Positions 10,655-23,047 of a DNA stretch of 64,000 nucleotides are shown here, piece after piece (positions within the stretch are counted from its first letter, which is position 1; every line of letters starts with the position of its first letter). Source of the stretch: Hyposmocoma kahamanoa (Eukaryota; Arthropoda; Insecta; Lepidoptera; Cosmopterigidae). Both the position numbers and the translations under genes were made by a program. Where the stretch lies: positions 20,123,191-20,187,190 of the forward strand of contig NW_020653726.1 of the NCBI RefSeq assembly GCF_003589595.1, read 5' to 3'. Under the pieces are notes generated by a model that was given only the letters and a program-made list of their open reading frames with translations, searched no databases and was not told the origin of the DNA.

Positions 10655-10726
10655 AATAAAGACATAAATTCATTGAACGTCACTGCTTGACCACCATGGT
10701 ATCCAATTAATTTTGTGAAGTTACTC
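10655..10726 (-). mobile_element. SINE3 3' part (left of RTE insertion)
   Basis: The reverse complement gives the SINE3 tail segment GGAGTAACTTCACAAAATTAA...ATGGTGGTCAA. The rest of the same element appears to resume at 11438, so the RTE fragment between was inserted into this SINE. Confidence 0.55.
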
Positions 10727-11437
10727 CTTGCGAGACATGAACACAATGCTCGAATATCCCAGCAGTGTTTCCCAAAGAGTGGGTCTTAAGATGAACATGG
10801 AGAAGACGAAGATCATGTCGAGGAGAGCACTACACTCGAAGTTGTTGACCATTACGTATACTAGTCCAGTAGTCCCAGGTGGGACAGACAGTTCAGTTAG
10901 GTAAATCCAACTTTGAGAAAGAGATCTCTCGTCGAATCCAGCTCGGATGGGTAGCGTTCGGGAAACTACAAAAATCTTCACGTCCAAATTACCTCAGTGT
11001 CTCAAGACGAAAGTCTTTGACCAGTGTGTGTTGCCAGTGATCACGTATGGATCAGAAACTATGGGCCTCATAAGAAGGCTCAAGGTCACTCAGCGGGCAA
11101 TGGAGAGAGCGATGCTCGGTATTTCCCTGCGTGATAGAATCAGAAATGAGGAAATCCGTAGGAGAACTAAGGTAACCGACATAGCTCGAAGAATTGCTCA
11201 GCTGAAGTGGCAGTGGGCGGCGCACATAACCAATGGCCATTGTGGCGGAAAGGTTCTTCAATGGCGACCGCGCACCGAACAACGCTCAGTGGCTAGGCCC
11301 CCCACAATGTGGACCGACGATCTAGTAAAGGTCGCGAGAAGCCGAAGGATGCGGGCAGTGCAGGACCGATCGTCGTGGAGATCGTTGGGAGGTGTCTATA
11401 CCCAGCAGTGGTCATCGTATGGCTGAATGATGATGGT
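10727..11437 (+). pseudogene. 5'-truncated RTE-type LINE with 3' tail
   Basis: An open frame from 10947 to 11426 encodes the C-terminal end of an RTE ORF2 (LGISLRDRIRNEEIRRRTKV, LKWQW and VGG-TQQW-like ending), closely related to the intact copy at 46891-49851. Upstream (10727-10946) is recognisable in broken frames. It ends in a short TGA/TGG-rich tail. RT and endonuclease domains are missing, so it is a dead-on-arrival insertion. Confidence 0.8.
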
Positions 11438-11697
11438 GATTATACAAAGATGGAACACTAAGAAAAAATTCCTTCGATCCGGCTAGATACGAACCAGCGT
11501 CTTCCAGCACGCCATGCCAAGTAAGCCAACGACGGAACGAACCAGCGGACCTTACGAATTTTTCTAACTGCTTGTTGCAGATCTTTGTTTTTGGTTTTTA
11601 ACTACTTTTTTGCCGTAGCGCCATCTGTAACAAATCCAGTCCTTCATTCAGCGAGGTAACTTTACAGCTACCAGCAGCTGACTAGAGATGTCGCTTT
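11438..11697 (-). mobile_element. SINE3, tRNA-related (right of RTE insertion)
   Basis: The minus strand reads from the GCGACATCTCTAGTC 5' region through GGCGCTACGG, a tRNA-like head with an imperfect B box near 11490, to GAAGGAATTTTTTCTTAGTG. Same architecture as 21150-21435. Confidence 0.7.
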
Positions 11698-11800
11698 AAT
11701 AATTGTAATTCTTAAAGTTTCTTGAATGTCGATGTTTGACCACCAAGACATTACATTATTTTTGTGAAATTACTCCACTAGTTTGTATTAATAATAAAAT
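11698..11800 (-). mobile_element. Second SINE3 3' fragment
   Basis: The reverse complement reads CAAACTAGTGGAGTAATTTCACAAAAATAAT...TGGTGGTCAAACATCGA, the SINE3 tail. From 11801 to 12351 only an ATTC-type microsatellite near 11810 is seen. Confidence 0.65.
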
Positions 11801-12351
11801 TATTTTCATTCATTCATTCATTTGCTGTGGTACGTACTGCCATTCTAAGTAAAACATAATTTAAAATACTCTCAAATAAATTACTTGGGACTTAACATTT
11901 AAATTACAATAAGTACGAGCCAAAGTCCCAAACAGGGAGTAAAACTGTCAACCGCTCAGCTAAGACGCAACGACTCTTCCACTAGGCTACAGCATCTAAT
12001 TATGATAATTTCGTTAAATAAGTAAAGACAGTTTTATGTAAAGTTACAACTAAACTACGACTATTACAAAGAGATTATTATAATAACTTTCACATTTGAA
12101 AAATGTGTATGAAAACACTCCTAAATTATTTTTTTTAAACCTTGAAAGATGAAAGACAACAATTTGTCGAGACCAGTTTGTACTGAACCCAAACACGATA
12201 GTTTTATTGGAAACCATTAAGGAGTTAGATAGTCTGCAGACTGTCCATGTTGCAGCATGAGATCAAGGTTACCAATTGTAATGCCATCGGTATATCAAAT
12301 TTGTAGCAATTCGAACAACTAAAAGTCGTGCGCGTCAAATGTCTATGGCCT

Positions 12352-12846
12352 CAGAGCTTTCAATTCTAAAGATCTCAGATTAGACAGGCACTGCCACTGT
12401 GCCTGTCACCCTGAGACATGAGTTTTAAAATCCCATGTGCCTGCAGCAGGGCTCCGCGATAAGTGCCTACCGCTGAGTGTATCGCCTGCAGTGCAAGCCC
12501 TCATGCAAGTCTTTCATTTATATTATAATCCTTGTACAACCTCAGCATTTGGTTCCGCATGACTGCACACGGCGGGCAACGATATTTTCGCGTTAGGATA
12601 TTTTTTCCTCGTACCGAGCGCCTCGTGTCATTAGTCAGATTTAGTAGGCTATTATAGCGTAGGTATTTTCGATTTTGTATGATAGTGGTGTATCTGTTAC
12701 GTAGTATTAAGTAATCTATGACTGTACTTTCAACAACACCTTTACCCGCAACGCAGTAGAGTTCACATTACTGCTTGACGGCAGAAATATGTAAGGTGAC
12801 TGTACTTCTTTGGACTAATTCTTTCACAAGGAACTCTACTGCTAAT
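12352..12846 (-). repeat. Rep1 copy split by ~290-bp insertion
   Basis: 12352-12443 matches the Rep1 3' half (CACTGCCACTG..CCTGTCACCCTGAGACAT) and 12733-12846 matches its 5' half (CACATTACTGCTTG-CGGCAGAAAT ... CTCTACTGCTA), both in minus orientation. The intervening 12444-12732 belongs to neither half and matches nothing else I recognise here. From 12847 to 13659 I see no gene. Confidence 0.7.
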
Positions 12847-13659
12847 AAATATTAATATTTTGACTGAGATTCCTACTCTAACCGAGACATTATCTAAGAA
12901 CCATTTTGTTGAAATTAGTCTTAGCCTGTCCATTTGTTTGGGAGCTACAATGCTACAGATAGACAAATGCTTCCAACCTATAACTCCTCTGTTTTTCCCA
13001 GATAACTACAACAATTGCGAGTATAAAGAAAATAACTTCGGAGACTTAGAAAAAAACATTTCTCATAATAGTCCTGGAATCGTGCCCAGGACCTTCCACA
13101 TCTAGTGCCTACAGTGCAAATCGTTAGGCGACTGAGGCAGTTAAACTTAATGCTAATCTGGTTCGCATTTTAGCTTCTGCCAAGGCCCTAAGCTCATATC
13201 GAACCGTTGTTTGTTCCTGGAGTGTGAAAACAACCCACGTGTCATCCTGTTTGCGTAACACTTTCGAGAAAATTGTATTGCATCGACAGTTAAAAAGTAA
13301 AAAGGTACCATTTTAAGCTTGACTCATGTAGCAGTGTTCCTTGTAATGTAGACGGACCTGAAGCAAAGTCAATATTATTAATTTAGAAGCGTGTTTAATT
13401 TGGAAGTTACTTTCACGTACTGTCATGTGGTTATGAAAAAGTTGAGGTCGAATTTTGAAAGTAATTTAGTAAAAATGAAAGTATCATAAGACATCATGCA
13501 ATTTCAACTACAACTTTGCTTGTAGTAGGAATAGTCCAAAGCGCAGATTGTCAAATTTGATGATGTTTTCAATTGGCTTGACTGTACTTTTGCAGGTAGT
13601 AAAAAATACTATAATTTCCTACTATTTCTTTTTGATACAAAGTGACGCGATAAATAACT

Positions 13660-13836
13660 CGTGTCTGGTTGTAAGTGGTACGCCTATCCATAGCAATTTT
13701 GAGTGCCACTAGGAGCTTTAAACCGCAATGATCCGAGGGGCATTGCTGTTGCGCCCGTCACCCTGTGTTGTTGAGCCTCTAATTTCACCAGCATCCGCAA
13801 CCCTTCAAAACTTATTACTGCTTGGCGGCAGAAATA
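13660..13836 (-). repeat. Rep1 3' part, interrupted by MITE-B
   Basis: Minus-orientation Rep1 ending at CTTGGCGGCAGAAATA, after which MITE-B copy 2 begins; Rep1 resumes at 14444. Confidence 0.85.
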
Positions 13837-14443
13837 ACCGCTCACGCGATGCGCTCCTCCTACCGCAAAATGGCGGCTATTTGGTTTCGCAAATTAAAAA
13901 AGCATTCACTTTAAATACAAGTTTTTATAAATAAAAATTATTATTCTGCATTGCTAAATAAATACCCTCCGTACTACCAACAAAAACATCTCAAATAAAA
14001 TGCTGTAATACACCACAAATCCTGCACTTAAAAAGCACTAATGATATTTTTGGTGTACTTGGATAAATATGATAATATTCCGTTTGAGTGGTTCTAATGT
14101 TTACCATGAAATTACTCCCTAAAAAGTTTATAAACATTTATGTTCAGGGTAAACTTAAAAAACGCTACTTACGGTATGTTTTCAATAAATAAACACCGAA
14201 ATCACCAGCCCAAACAATAACACACACGATTGTCGTGACGTATTTTTGAAGTTGTTTATTTTTTTGAAATGACACACCCAGGCATTAAAAACTTTATGGT
14301 TTGCTAGAGTAGTTACCGAAATAGCAATTAATATTAGTTCTTTTACCTGTTATAACTTCGATATCCGATAAATCGGTATAAAATCATCACCGGCACTTCT
14401 AGGTGTGGTATGCGTCTGCGGCTGCATGTATCGCGTGAGCGGT
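13837..14443 (-). mobile_element. MITE-B copy 2 (TA target, 607 bp)
   Basis: ACCGCTCACGCGAT ... CGCGTGAGCGGT, flanked by TA at 13835-13836 and 14444-14445, in inverted orientation relative to copy 1. It cuts Rep1 exactly at the TA after GGCAGAAA. No ORF. Confidence 0.9.
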
Positions 14444-14510
14444 TATGTAGAGTGGCAGTGCTTTCCTAGACGAACACTTTCACAAGGAGCAATCCTGAAC
14501 CCCTAAGAGC
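14444..14510 (-). repeat. Rep1 5' part, right of MITE-B
   Basis: Continues the Rep1 copy of 13660-13836 (GGCAGT.CTT.CCT.GACGAAC.CTTTCACAAGGAGC). From 14511 to 15489 I see no gene. Confidence 0.8.
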
Positions 14511-15489
14511 TCGTCAAGCTCGTGTTATTGACTCTGTATCTCAGTTTTATCATCCTCGACTTGTCTGAAAGCCCTGTTGGTGCCCTTGTACAGGTTTATA
14601 TCGTTTCTTGATGTATCAGGAACTGTTTACGGTAGCTTCATAAGCGTCTATGTTAATGAATGAGCACAAACAATTGTCCACACAATTTTATGTTTCTTCG
14701 TTATAAAACGCATATAAGAAATTTTGACATTTAAGCCGTATAAATTTACCACAGGAATGCACGTCCTCTCGCTTCAGGAGTTTTGTAGGAAGTGACGACG
14801 GAACTAACCAACGTAAGAATAATAAAGGAAAAGGAATTCGAGAACGGTTCAAAATTTTATTTTTAAAAGTGGCTAAGAACCAATAAAGGAGGGATGTCGA
14901 TGAAGGAGGTCGCATCGTCACAAACTGATTCGTGTAAATGAACGTTTTGTGGAGGTTTAATATACGTCCTCCTTGAAGATATAATTGTGCACTATGACCT
15001 TACAGATGCCCAGATTTAATTTGGGAAAAATAGAACCCTGCAAATAAATTATCTTTTTTTTTATCGATAACAACAACCCTAACTGTGTTTGCATAACAGT
15101 GTGTCACTCACGCCTTTTAGTACAAATACGAGACGACAAAACAAAGTGCTTTATTCCATTGAGCTACCATGCCCTTCAAACATTAACACATTCTGAAATA
15201 CCATCTTACAGTGGTCTTAATACTCTGAAATACACGTCTAGGATATCTGACACCCGCACGGTACGACAGGTGAAATGGTTCTATTATACAAAATGCAATT
15301 TTATGCTAAAATTATGCAAGAACCACTTCGAATTATGTCAATATGCAGGGTTGTAACGCTACTTTAAATTTGGGACTGTATTAAACTTCACAAGATATCG
15401 AGTTCTTAGGTTTTCGCGATTGTTACACATAGGAAATGAAACTATTTTTCCGGATTTAAATCGCGTATATTTGTTTTTTCAAACAAGAT

Positions 15490-15725
15490 AGTTTGATGGA
15501 CGACCTAAGCACTAAGCGCTTTGCTTCCTCCTTTCTGACGCGTACGGCAAAGGAATGGAATGCTCTACCCGGCCTTCGTAGTTCCCGAAAACTACAATTT
15601 GGGGCTATTCAAGGCTACAGTGAATAGGCATTTTTTAGGCAAGCGCGTCCCATCGTCGGTCACATCGTCGCTTAACATCAGGTGTGATTGTGGCCAAGCG
15701 TGTGTCTATTACTTATAAAAAAAAA
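15490..15725 (+). pseudogene. LINE 3' end with A-tail
   Basis: The frame reads KRFASSF, RTAKEWNALP and then degenerates, typical of the C-terminal end of several insect LINE ORF2 proteins, followed by a 3' UTR and nine A at 15717-15725. Strongly 5'-truncated. Confidence 0.6.
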
Positions 15726-16037
15726 CCATTTTATGATTTCAGAAAGTAATTTATTTGTACAAAGGCGCAGAACGCTTGCTTATTATGTCGAAGGTTGGAT
15801 TACATTCCTGCCTGGGTCTATTTACTAATTATCGCGTGTTTTAAGAGCGATGGAACGCATCGTGAAAAGAAACCAGTCAACATATCGAATTGGAAATTCA
15901 AAGGCGTATGAAGACTGCAACTTGTATTGAAGCGGCCTGGCCCACGGCCGAACGCCCAAGCTCGCCAGAAACCTACACGCATGCACGCAAGCTCGCACGC
16001 ACATACACAAATCCATAAACAAACATCCATGCGCATG

Positions 16038-16206
16038 CACTTAACTGCCTCCGTGGCCGCACGGTTGCCATACTGGTCAGCCACGCAGAGCTCCCAGGTT
16101 CTATGTTTGGGCCGGAAGAAATATTTCATTGCATACATTTATTCCTTTCGTGAATTTAGGTGTCATTTCTGGTCGTCTATGTCTGTGTCCACGGCACCCG
16201 TGACAC
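16038..16206 (+). mobile_element. SINE2 copy with tRNA-like head
   Basis: Starts GCCTCCGTGGCCGCACGGTTGCC (A box with one change), has a damaged B box (CCAGGTTCTATG), then the SINE2 body to CACCCGTGACACAG. From 16207 to 16849 no gene is seen. Confidence 0.8.
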
Positions 16207-16849
16207 AGACTTTGAAACAAAGAAAAACAAATGCAAACACCCAGTCGCACATATTTATGATTCCACGAATAAACTTTACTTTTAACAGCACTTTCGTACT
16301 AAACTAATCCGGACTTGGTTTATGTAGCTAAGTGGACTCGCTGGAATAATGTACATTAGCATTCCTAAAATAGCAAGTGAATTATTAGTTAGTTGTTGCT
16401 CTCAACAAGCTGACCAGTTTTACCTAAAAGTCCTTTTCTGTTTCCATTTAAGTAGGAAACTGACGTCATGAAAATTTAATAACAATAATGTTGATAACGT
16501 GGCAGACAACCACTCCAATTACCTGGTCTGAAACGGAGGAATTCTTAATATTATAAGTAGTTGTAGGCTGTCAGTTTCGCTGCATATCCGTGTCCCGAAA
16601 AAAAAAATGGAGTCATGGTCTAGTCTCGGAAAATCCCCCCCAAAAAAACGAAATCTTTAAAGACAATTTCAAAAGTGGGTTTCTAGGTATTCAGACAGAT
16701 AAACCGTAACATTTTAATCAAGTTTTAATTAATTCAAAGTATAAAATTAAAAATTATTTATGAAAGTGGAAGAAAGTAGACAAAAGAAAGGCCGTATATT
16801 ATAAATTTACGTAAAGACAACTGGATTTTACTAATATAGTTCTTTTTTA

Positions 16850-17257
16850 ACCGACTACAAAAAAAAAATTTAATTACAATTCGACTTTTTTCTTTTTTTG
16901 TTTACTGTGGCCCGATAACTCCGGCTCAGTGAACCTAATTTGATAATTCTTTTTTTTGTTGGAAAGAGGGTGCCTCAGTAACGAGTCGTGGACGAACAAG
17001 GAAATCCTCATGGATACCCTCCGTCCGGGGAGGCGGAGTTATGTCGGTAATAAAAAAAGCTAATAAAAAAACCGACCTCGAAAGTCATTCAACCACCCTT
17101 ATATTATATTTCTTCAAATTTAAATGGGACCACATCTGAGGCTTCTAACAAAAAAAGAACCATCAAAATCTGTTCACAAATGCCGGAGTTATCGCGTAAC
17201 ATACGTACAAAAAAAAACAAGCAGTCAAATTGAGAACCTCCTTTTTTTGTAGTCGGT
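16850..17257. mobile_element. MITE-D (TA target, 408 bp)
   Basis: ACCGACTACAAAAAAA at the left end is mirrored by TTTTTTTGTAGTCGGT at the right; TA flanks both sides (16848-16849, 17258-17259). The interior has other CCGACCTCG-type motifs but no ORF. TIR plus TA fits a Tc1/mariner-type MITE. A related fragment may lie at 58484-58625. Confidence 0.7.
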
Positions 17258-17499
17258 TAGAACCTTTTCGGTATGAACACGGGAACGCAATTGCACACTA
17301 CCGCGACCCACCAGCGACCACCGTCTTTGGAGACTACTTCATGAGTTTCCCTCTACGCCTGGGTTCCTTAACTAAAGGACCCCTCTCGAAATTTCGAAAA
17401 GCCCACGGAAACTTTCCGAAAAGATGAAGAAGAAGAAAGGATCTCGGCACTCGAGTGCGAAAATTCAAAAAGGTCACGCGCACAGTACCTATTTAACCA

Positions 17500-17877
17500 C
17501 AACATATTCTATACCAATTTCCATTTCTTATGTTAGGTAGGCTCGCCTTGGACACCCAGCGATCATTATACGAACCCCTTAAAAGAAACCCTGTTCTACG
17601 CTCTATGCTGATGACGTACCGAAACACGATACACGTCAACCAGGCTCGAGGTCCTGTCTCCGTTAGGGTACCGAATGTCCCCGTATTCGATGCCTGGAAT
17701 TGCAGATGAGTAGGACATGCAGCGGATATGTACCTGCCGCCTGTGCCCAATCCTCCTGCGATGGATCGGATGAGAGATAATATCGTCTTTCCTCACCCGC
17801 TCCGCCATCTCCTTCGCTCTTATCACCACCTCGCAAAAGGCAGAAACTGCTTTCCACGCCCAGTCAATGTCGACCAT
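17500..17877 (-). pseudogene. R1-like LINE C-terminal fragment
   Basis: The minus-strand frame from 17877 reads AWKAVSAFCEVVI, KEMAERVR and HRRRIGHRR, similar in character to the end of R1-clade ORF2 proteins (Ala/Glu helix, then Arg-rich tail before the stop). The RT domain is absent. Attribution is tentative. From 17878 to 18756 no gene is seen. Confidence 0.4.
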
Positions 17878-18756
17878 AGTTAAAAACTCTAAGTTAAAAT
17901 ATGACTAACAATTAATAACGGATCTGTGCCTGAAATAAATAAGTTCTATTCTGTTCTAAATCACTCGACAGTTACTACAACTTCGGTAAAAATCTTAATA
18001 GCGCGTGGTAGAAAACGCAAAAAGAACTGTACAACGCCATCTAGTGGCATCTGACTAAATACGTACATTTTTCAATGTTTATGTTAATAGAAGTTTTAAC
18101 AAAATAAGATTTGAAAATTAATGGGTTAATTACTCACGTGACAAGTGACAACTGAACACTTAAAAGAAATACTTTCCCCATAGTTGCCGGTAAGAATGTG
18201 ACCAGTGCAATAACATTGACACCTTATTTATACTCGTTTTATATACGGTGTAAAAAAATAATAATTAGAGAGCAATGTTAATTGATAAGCCAAATTATGC
18301 GATGTCATTTAAAAAAAATGAAGTCCCACATATCTACTTTGTTCTCAGAATTAATCACCATTAGGATCATCAACCTATTCACGCGCACCACGTTTTTGCA
18401 CGAGGCTCTTTTAAGACGAGGGCTTAAGTCATAGTTCACCTACTGCGGGTAGATGACTTTGACGTGCAAGTTTAATCACAATGTTTTTCTTTACCGCTAG
18501 CGAGAGCTATCACTATTAAATATTCATGCACGAATGTTACGTAAGTTAAAAATTAAAGCCATATGCATACCACCACATGGACTGGAACGTCGACCTTGGT
18601 TTGTTATGTTTTAAATATTCATTTAAGTTGTTGAATAATTTTTTTATACCAGGTTTCTGGTTACCCAGAAACGTCTAAATGGGTACTATTATCATTGGCA
18701 AAATTAAATTTTATTCTTCAATACCCGAACATTTAGAAACAATTTCTGTTTATATT

Positions 18757-19034
18757 AGTAGCAGTAGAGTTCGTCAAGGGAGTACTGCCACCTTATTTAT
18801 TTCTGCCAGTAAGTAGTGATGTGAGCATTACTGCTTTCCGGTTTGGAGGGGTAAGGATGAAATTGCAGGCACACGGGACCTGTCAACTTATGCTCAGGGT
18901 GCCGGGCGCAGTGGCAGTGATCCTCAGACCTTTGCTATTTAAAACTCTGAGTGGCACTGCAACTGTTATGGATTGATGTGTCGCTTATCACCATCACGAC
19001 TTGTTCTTACCGTCCCTTGGTATTGTAAAAAAAT
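18757..19034 (+). repeat. Rep1, near full length
   Basis: GTAGCAGTAGAG 5' end to CCTTGGTATTGTAAAAAAA 3' end. Confidence 0.85.
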
Positions 19035-19540
19035 GACCTAAAAAGCTCGCATCAGCTAATCATTCATTAATTGGAGGACATTTTCCTTTTTTTTAAATCT
19101 TTGTTGCCGTAATAATTGTTTGTGAAGTAAGAACGGTCGATCATTTTTCAAACACCATGTATTATTATGACCAATCGATATTTATCTACATATAGAAGAA
19201 AATAACTACAACAAATAAATTTGTATTCGATTTCTCACAATACGTTTCGATTTTACACTTCTGTTACAAATTTCATAATCTTTTTTATCTTCGTAGTAAT
19301 AATATTTAAAGATAAAATTTTAAATTTTTTAAGTGAACCTTATAGTATAGAGTAACAAGTCTTGTTCTTTGAATATAACGTAAGTAGACTTACCCTTTAT
19401 TCACGGAGATTGGAATAGACTATATTTATAACCCAATCTTCTTGTAGTACATGGTTAAAAATAAAAGGAAAAAATTCAAAACAAAATGGTTGATACTTTT
19501 ACTAACAGTTACAAAACTTTTCCTCTAAATTATTCATATC

Positions 19541-19700
19541 AGTAGAGCTCCTTGTAAAAGTTCAGGGAAGTAGGTACTACCACCACACTCATACTGATTT
19601 CTGCCGCCTAACAATAATGTGGCCATAACTTCGTTCCGGTTTTAAAGGGTAATGGGTGCTGGTCAAACTACAGAAACATGGAACTTGACAACTTATGACG
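19541..19700 (+). repeat. Rep1 5' half
   Basis: Starts CAGTAGAGCTCCTTGTAAAAG and runs to the GACTTGACAACTTATG-equivalent; 3' half missing. Confidence 0.75.
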
Positions 19701-19831
19701 ATTTTTATATCGTATTCATAATGTAGCACAGTTATATGAACTTGACATTCACGGGAAAGCAGCTGTTATAAATACCAAATTTCCGACGTTGAAATTAGTC
19801 TTAACGTGATAAAGCGTCAATAATATATATG

Positions 19832-20205
19832 CATAAAATAATAACGCATAGAAACCTAGTCCGCACACGCTAAGTGAGGCAAATTGAAGCGCGCCCAATG
19901 GGCCTACACGAGCGGGCGGGCCGTCAGTGCTCAAGGTCAACTTGCACCGCGAACAGCTCAAGAATTTTAGCTAAAAATGACATGAAATGAGTGTAAAAAT
20001 ACGTCAGACAAACATAAAATAGATACTAACATCACATTCCACAAGGAAGTAACGCGTTTCAACTTGTATTTTTATATAAATATTCACTAAAACCGAAAAT
20101 TAACCTACTACTAAAACTAGCCTACATGAATTTGATTTTTGCCTCACTTGTGACAGTTCGTTTCTTTTGATATGAAACTATCATTCTATGCGTTATTATT
20201 CTAAA
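19832..20205 (-). mobile_element. MITE-C copy 1 (8-bp TSD, 374 bp)
   Basis: TIRs of about 20 bp (AATAATAACGCATAGAA / TTCTATGCGTTATTATT). Flanks TATATATG (19824-19831) and AATATATG (20206-20213) match 7 of 8. The interior is nearly collinear with 57477-57854 in opposite orientation. No ORF. The 8-bp TSD suggests hAT or another superfamily with 8-bp duplications. Confidence 0.8.
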
Positions 20206-20229
20206 AATATATGTATACATTTCATTAAA

Positions 20230-20545
20230 TGGACTTGCTCTTGACAGCGTAGCTCTATAGCAAAGATAGGATCTACTGTGGAACGAGCTCGCCCAGAAGA
20301 TGCCTATTCAGTCGCATCTTAAAGATACTCGGATTGTATGTGCTCGGGAACACAGTCGCAGGCAGGGAACTCCATTCCTGGGCTGTGCGCAAATAAAAGA
20401 TGATGAAAAGCGCTTAGTACGCCTGAAAGGAATATCGACCTATTAAGAATGATATCCCGCTGTACGTCTGGATATCCTATAGTAAAAGGATGTGTGCGGG
20501 ACGAGCTGATGGAGCTCATGGCAACTTTGCGCCGGTGGGTTAAAC
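20230..20545 (-). repeat. Possible LINE-derived fragment
   Basis: Relatively GC-rich block with a short minus-strand open frame (20519-20319). Its style is that of coding LINE sequence but no diagnostic motif is present. Low-confidence call. Confidence 0.3.
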
Positions 20546-20649
20546 TATGAAGTTAATTTCGAATTTATCGTCGCCAGTAAGCCTGCTGCCTCGCGTTCAA
20601 TCGAATCAAGAGTCTCAAGTTGATAAGTAAGATATAGAAGATGTAAGAT

Positions 20650-20895
20650 AAGGAAGTACTGCCACCTATTTCTGCCGCAAAAGCTGTACTTCTACCATTA
20701 CTGCGTTTCGGTTTTGATAGATAAGGAAGCTGGTGAAATTACAGGCACATGGGACTTGTCAACGTATGTCTCAGGGTGACGGGCGCAGGGGCATTGCTCA
20801 TCAGATCTTTGCGATTTAAAGTTCTAAGTGGCACTGCAACTGTTGTGGATAGGCGTGTCTCTTTCCACCAGCAACATGACTTGTTCGTCGCGATA
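20650..20895 (+). repeat. Rep1 copy
   Basis: From GGAAGTACTGCCACC through CACATGGGACTTGTCAACG to the GACTTGTTCGTCGCG 3' block. Confidence 0.85.
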
Positions 20896-21149
20896 AATAG
20901 ACACTTTATTCACTAGTATGACACAAATGCAGATTGAATACAACAGGAAAAATAAAACATTTTTGTCCTAGTAGTGAAATGGCGCTGACTCAGCATATGC
21001 CTAAGTTCCCTAAGGCGCTGGTTTTCAGTCAGAACCAACGAGATGTTCTAAATCTAGAAGTTATTTGTAATGAAATATCTAATAAACGACATCAATTATA
21101 TCAATAATAAATATAATAATATCAATTCAATAAAAATTTAATAAATACA

Positions 21150-21435
21150 GTGAATAGCGACATCTCTCGCCACTGGTAGCTGTAAAGGTACTAACTGGGT
21201 GATAAATCTGTAATAGATTTCTCATAGATGGCGCTACGACTAAAAAGTCGTTCAAAGACCAAGTACAAAGACACGACGCAAGCACATAGAAAAATTCGTG
21301 AGGTCCGTTGGTTCGTTCCGTGGCTTAGTTGGTATAGCGTCTGGCACGGTATGCAAGAAGACGTCGGTTCGAATCCGACCGGATCGAAGGAATTTTTTCT
21401 GAGTGTTCGATCTTTGTATTAATAATTATAACAAT
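21150..21435 (+). mobile_element. SINE3, best copy with tRNA-like promoter
   Basis: 5' module GCGACATCTCTCGCCACTGG, then GGCGCTACGAC, then a tRNA-like segment (about 21311-21390) with A box TGGCTTAGTTGG and perfect B box GGTTCGAATCC, then tail GGAATTTTTTCTGAGTGTTCG...TATTAATAATTATAACAA. The tRNA-like part is internal, so this is either a composite SINE or a tRNA-SINE inserted into another repeat. From 21436 to 22365 no gene is seen. Confidence 0.8.
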
Positions 21436-22365
21436 CTAATAAACGACTTTGGGGGAAATTGTTGATTAAAATAACAAATGTTATACAGTGTGAATCGTGC
21501 ATCTAAAGCAACCTATTCAATATGTAAGTGCATGTGCAGGTTTGAATAATATATAAGTGTAACTGTAAGTGAAAATAATGATTGTGAATATGTTTTGGTG
21601 TAATAAATCAAAGTAAAAATGTATATTTAGAAAGGTTACGAATAAGAGTACATGGGGATATGAAAATTAATATTAATATTAAAATTTCAATAAAATATAG
21701 TCAGATTTTTGTAACGAGAGTAGGTGTTGCCAGTAAAGTGCTTTAAATTTGTGTTTGGATGATATTGGGAAACTCTACCAACGTTAATGATGTATAAAGT
21801 ATTACAGAAAAAATGTGTTAAGATATTGACGATTATAGAACATAGAGAATCTTGCAGACCTCCTTTTCAAAGATTAGACTTATTAATCTTAACAGATATA
21901 TACACACTTGCGTCGTGTACATTTGTTAGAAACCGTCCAATTTAATTTATTCCTGAAATTGGATTCAAACGTAATAACAGAAACCTACATCCATTACAAG
22001 AACGCTTTTATAAATTATTATGTTTTTCAATTTAATTTGTTCAGGACCGTAAGTTATGATAATTAAAATTTACAATCACGACCAATCTCAACAAATTACA
22101 TAAAAAGAAAATAGAATTCATAATTTTCTTTAGTATTTTCTCATAAATAAAAATTACTATAATATTAAAGAATGTTACTATAACAAAATCTCCTTTATTA
22201 TGTAATTAATCCAAAATTCTTCGATAATCCTTCTCAATTTATCGTATCTACGTATAATTTGTAATGTAGTAGGAGGGGGTGTGCAGAGGGTGGTAGAGGT
22301 TTGCTCGGCTAGCTGATGCTCCCTTACTACGTTCAGGAGTCAAACGAAATTCAGGGAAGATAACA

Positions 22366-22676
22366 TTAGTAGCAGTAGAGGTCCTTGTGATAGAGTTCGG
22401 CCGGGGTAGTACTGCCACCTTACCTATTTCTGCTGCCAAGCAGTAATGTTAGCATTACTGTGTTCCGGTTTTGAAGGGTAAGGGTGCTGGTGAAATTCTG
22501 TGCCTGTGCACATGGGACTTATCAACTTATGTTTCAGTGTGACAGGCGCAGTGGCAGTGCTCCTCAGATCTTTGCGATTTAAAGCTCTGAGTGGCACTGC
22601 AACTGTTATGGACAGGCGTGTCGCTTACCATCAGACGTACGACTTGTATGTCCCATCACTTGATGTAATAAAAAGA
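22366..22676 (+). repeat. Rep1, reference full-length copy
   Basis: About 310 bp from AGTAGCAGTAGAG to ACTTGATGTAATAAAAAG. Internal palindrome CAGTAATGTTAGCATTACTG. Ends in an A-rich tail like a retroposon, but no Pol III A/B boxes and no TSD are evident. At least 18 copies or fragments occur in this window on both strands. Confidence 0.85.
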
Positions 22677-23047
22677 AACTTGATTTATTTAATAGTAATT
22701 ATTTATTTCATATGATCATATTTAATTCATTACTTTTATAACGCTGTGATGCCCCATGTACATTTACAAGCCATTTGTACAGGGTCAAGAGTACGCCAAT
22801 CTTGACACTTAAGATTCGAATTCAACTCTATGCCGTTACGATAAGAACGGTCCAAAGTACAAAGTGTCAAGCTTGACGTGCTCTTGACTGTTCCTAAATT
22901 ATTATAAGCGTGAAAATGCAATAAAAAAATAAATAAAAAAGAAATATTCCCAAGAATAATGTATTGTGATGTAAGTCTATATATGATTCGAGTATCTATT
23001 TTAGATACTCGCTCCTTATATTTTATTTATTTACTTTTTTTTTAAAG

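Noticed and set aside
15818..16138. 106-codon minus-strand frame rich in Cys/Ala/Val
   Set aside because: Overlaps a SINE2 copy and CGCACGCATGCA-type low-complexity sequence; no family resemblance.
17230..17427. Plus-strand 65-codon frame beginning RTSFFCSRLEPF
   Set aside because: Starts inside the MITE-D terminal repeat and has no recognisable domain.
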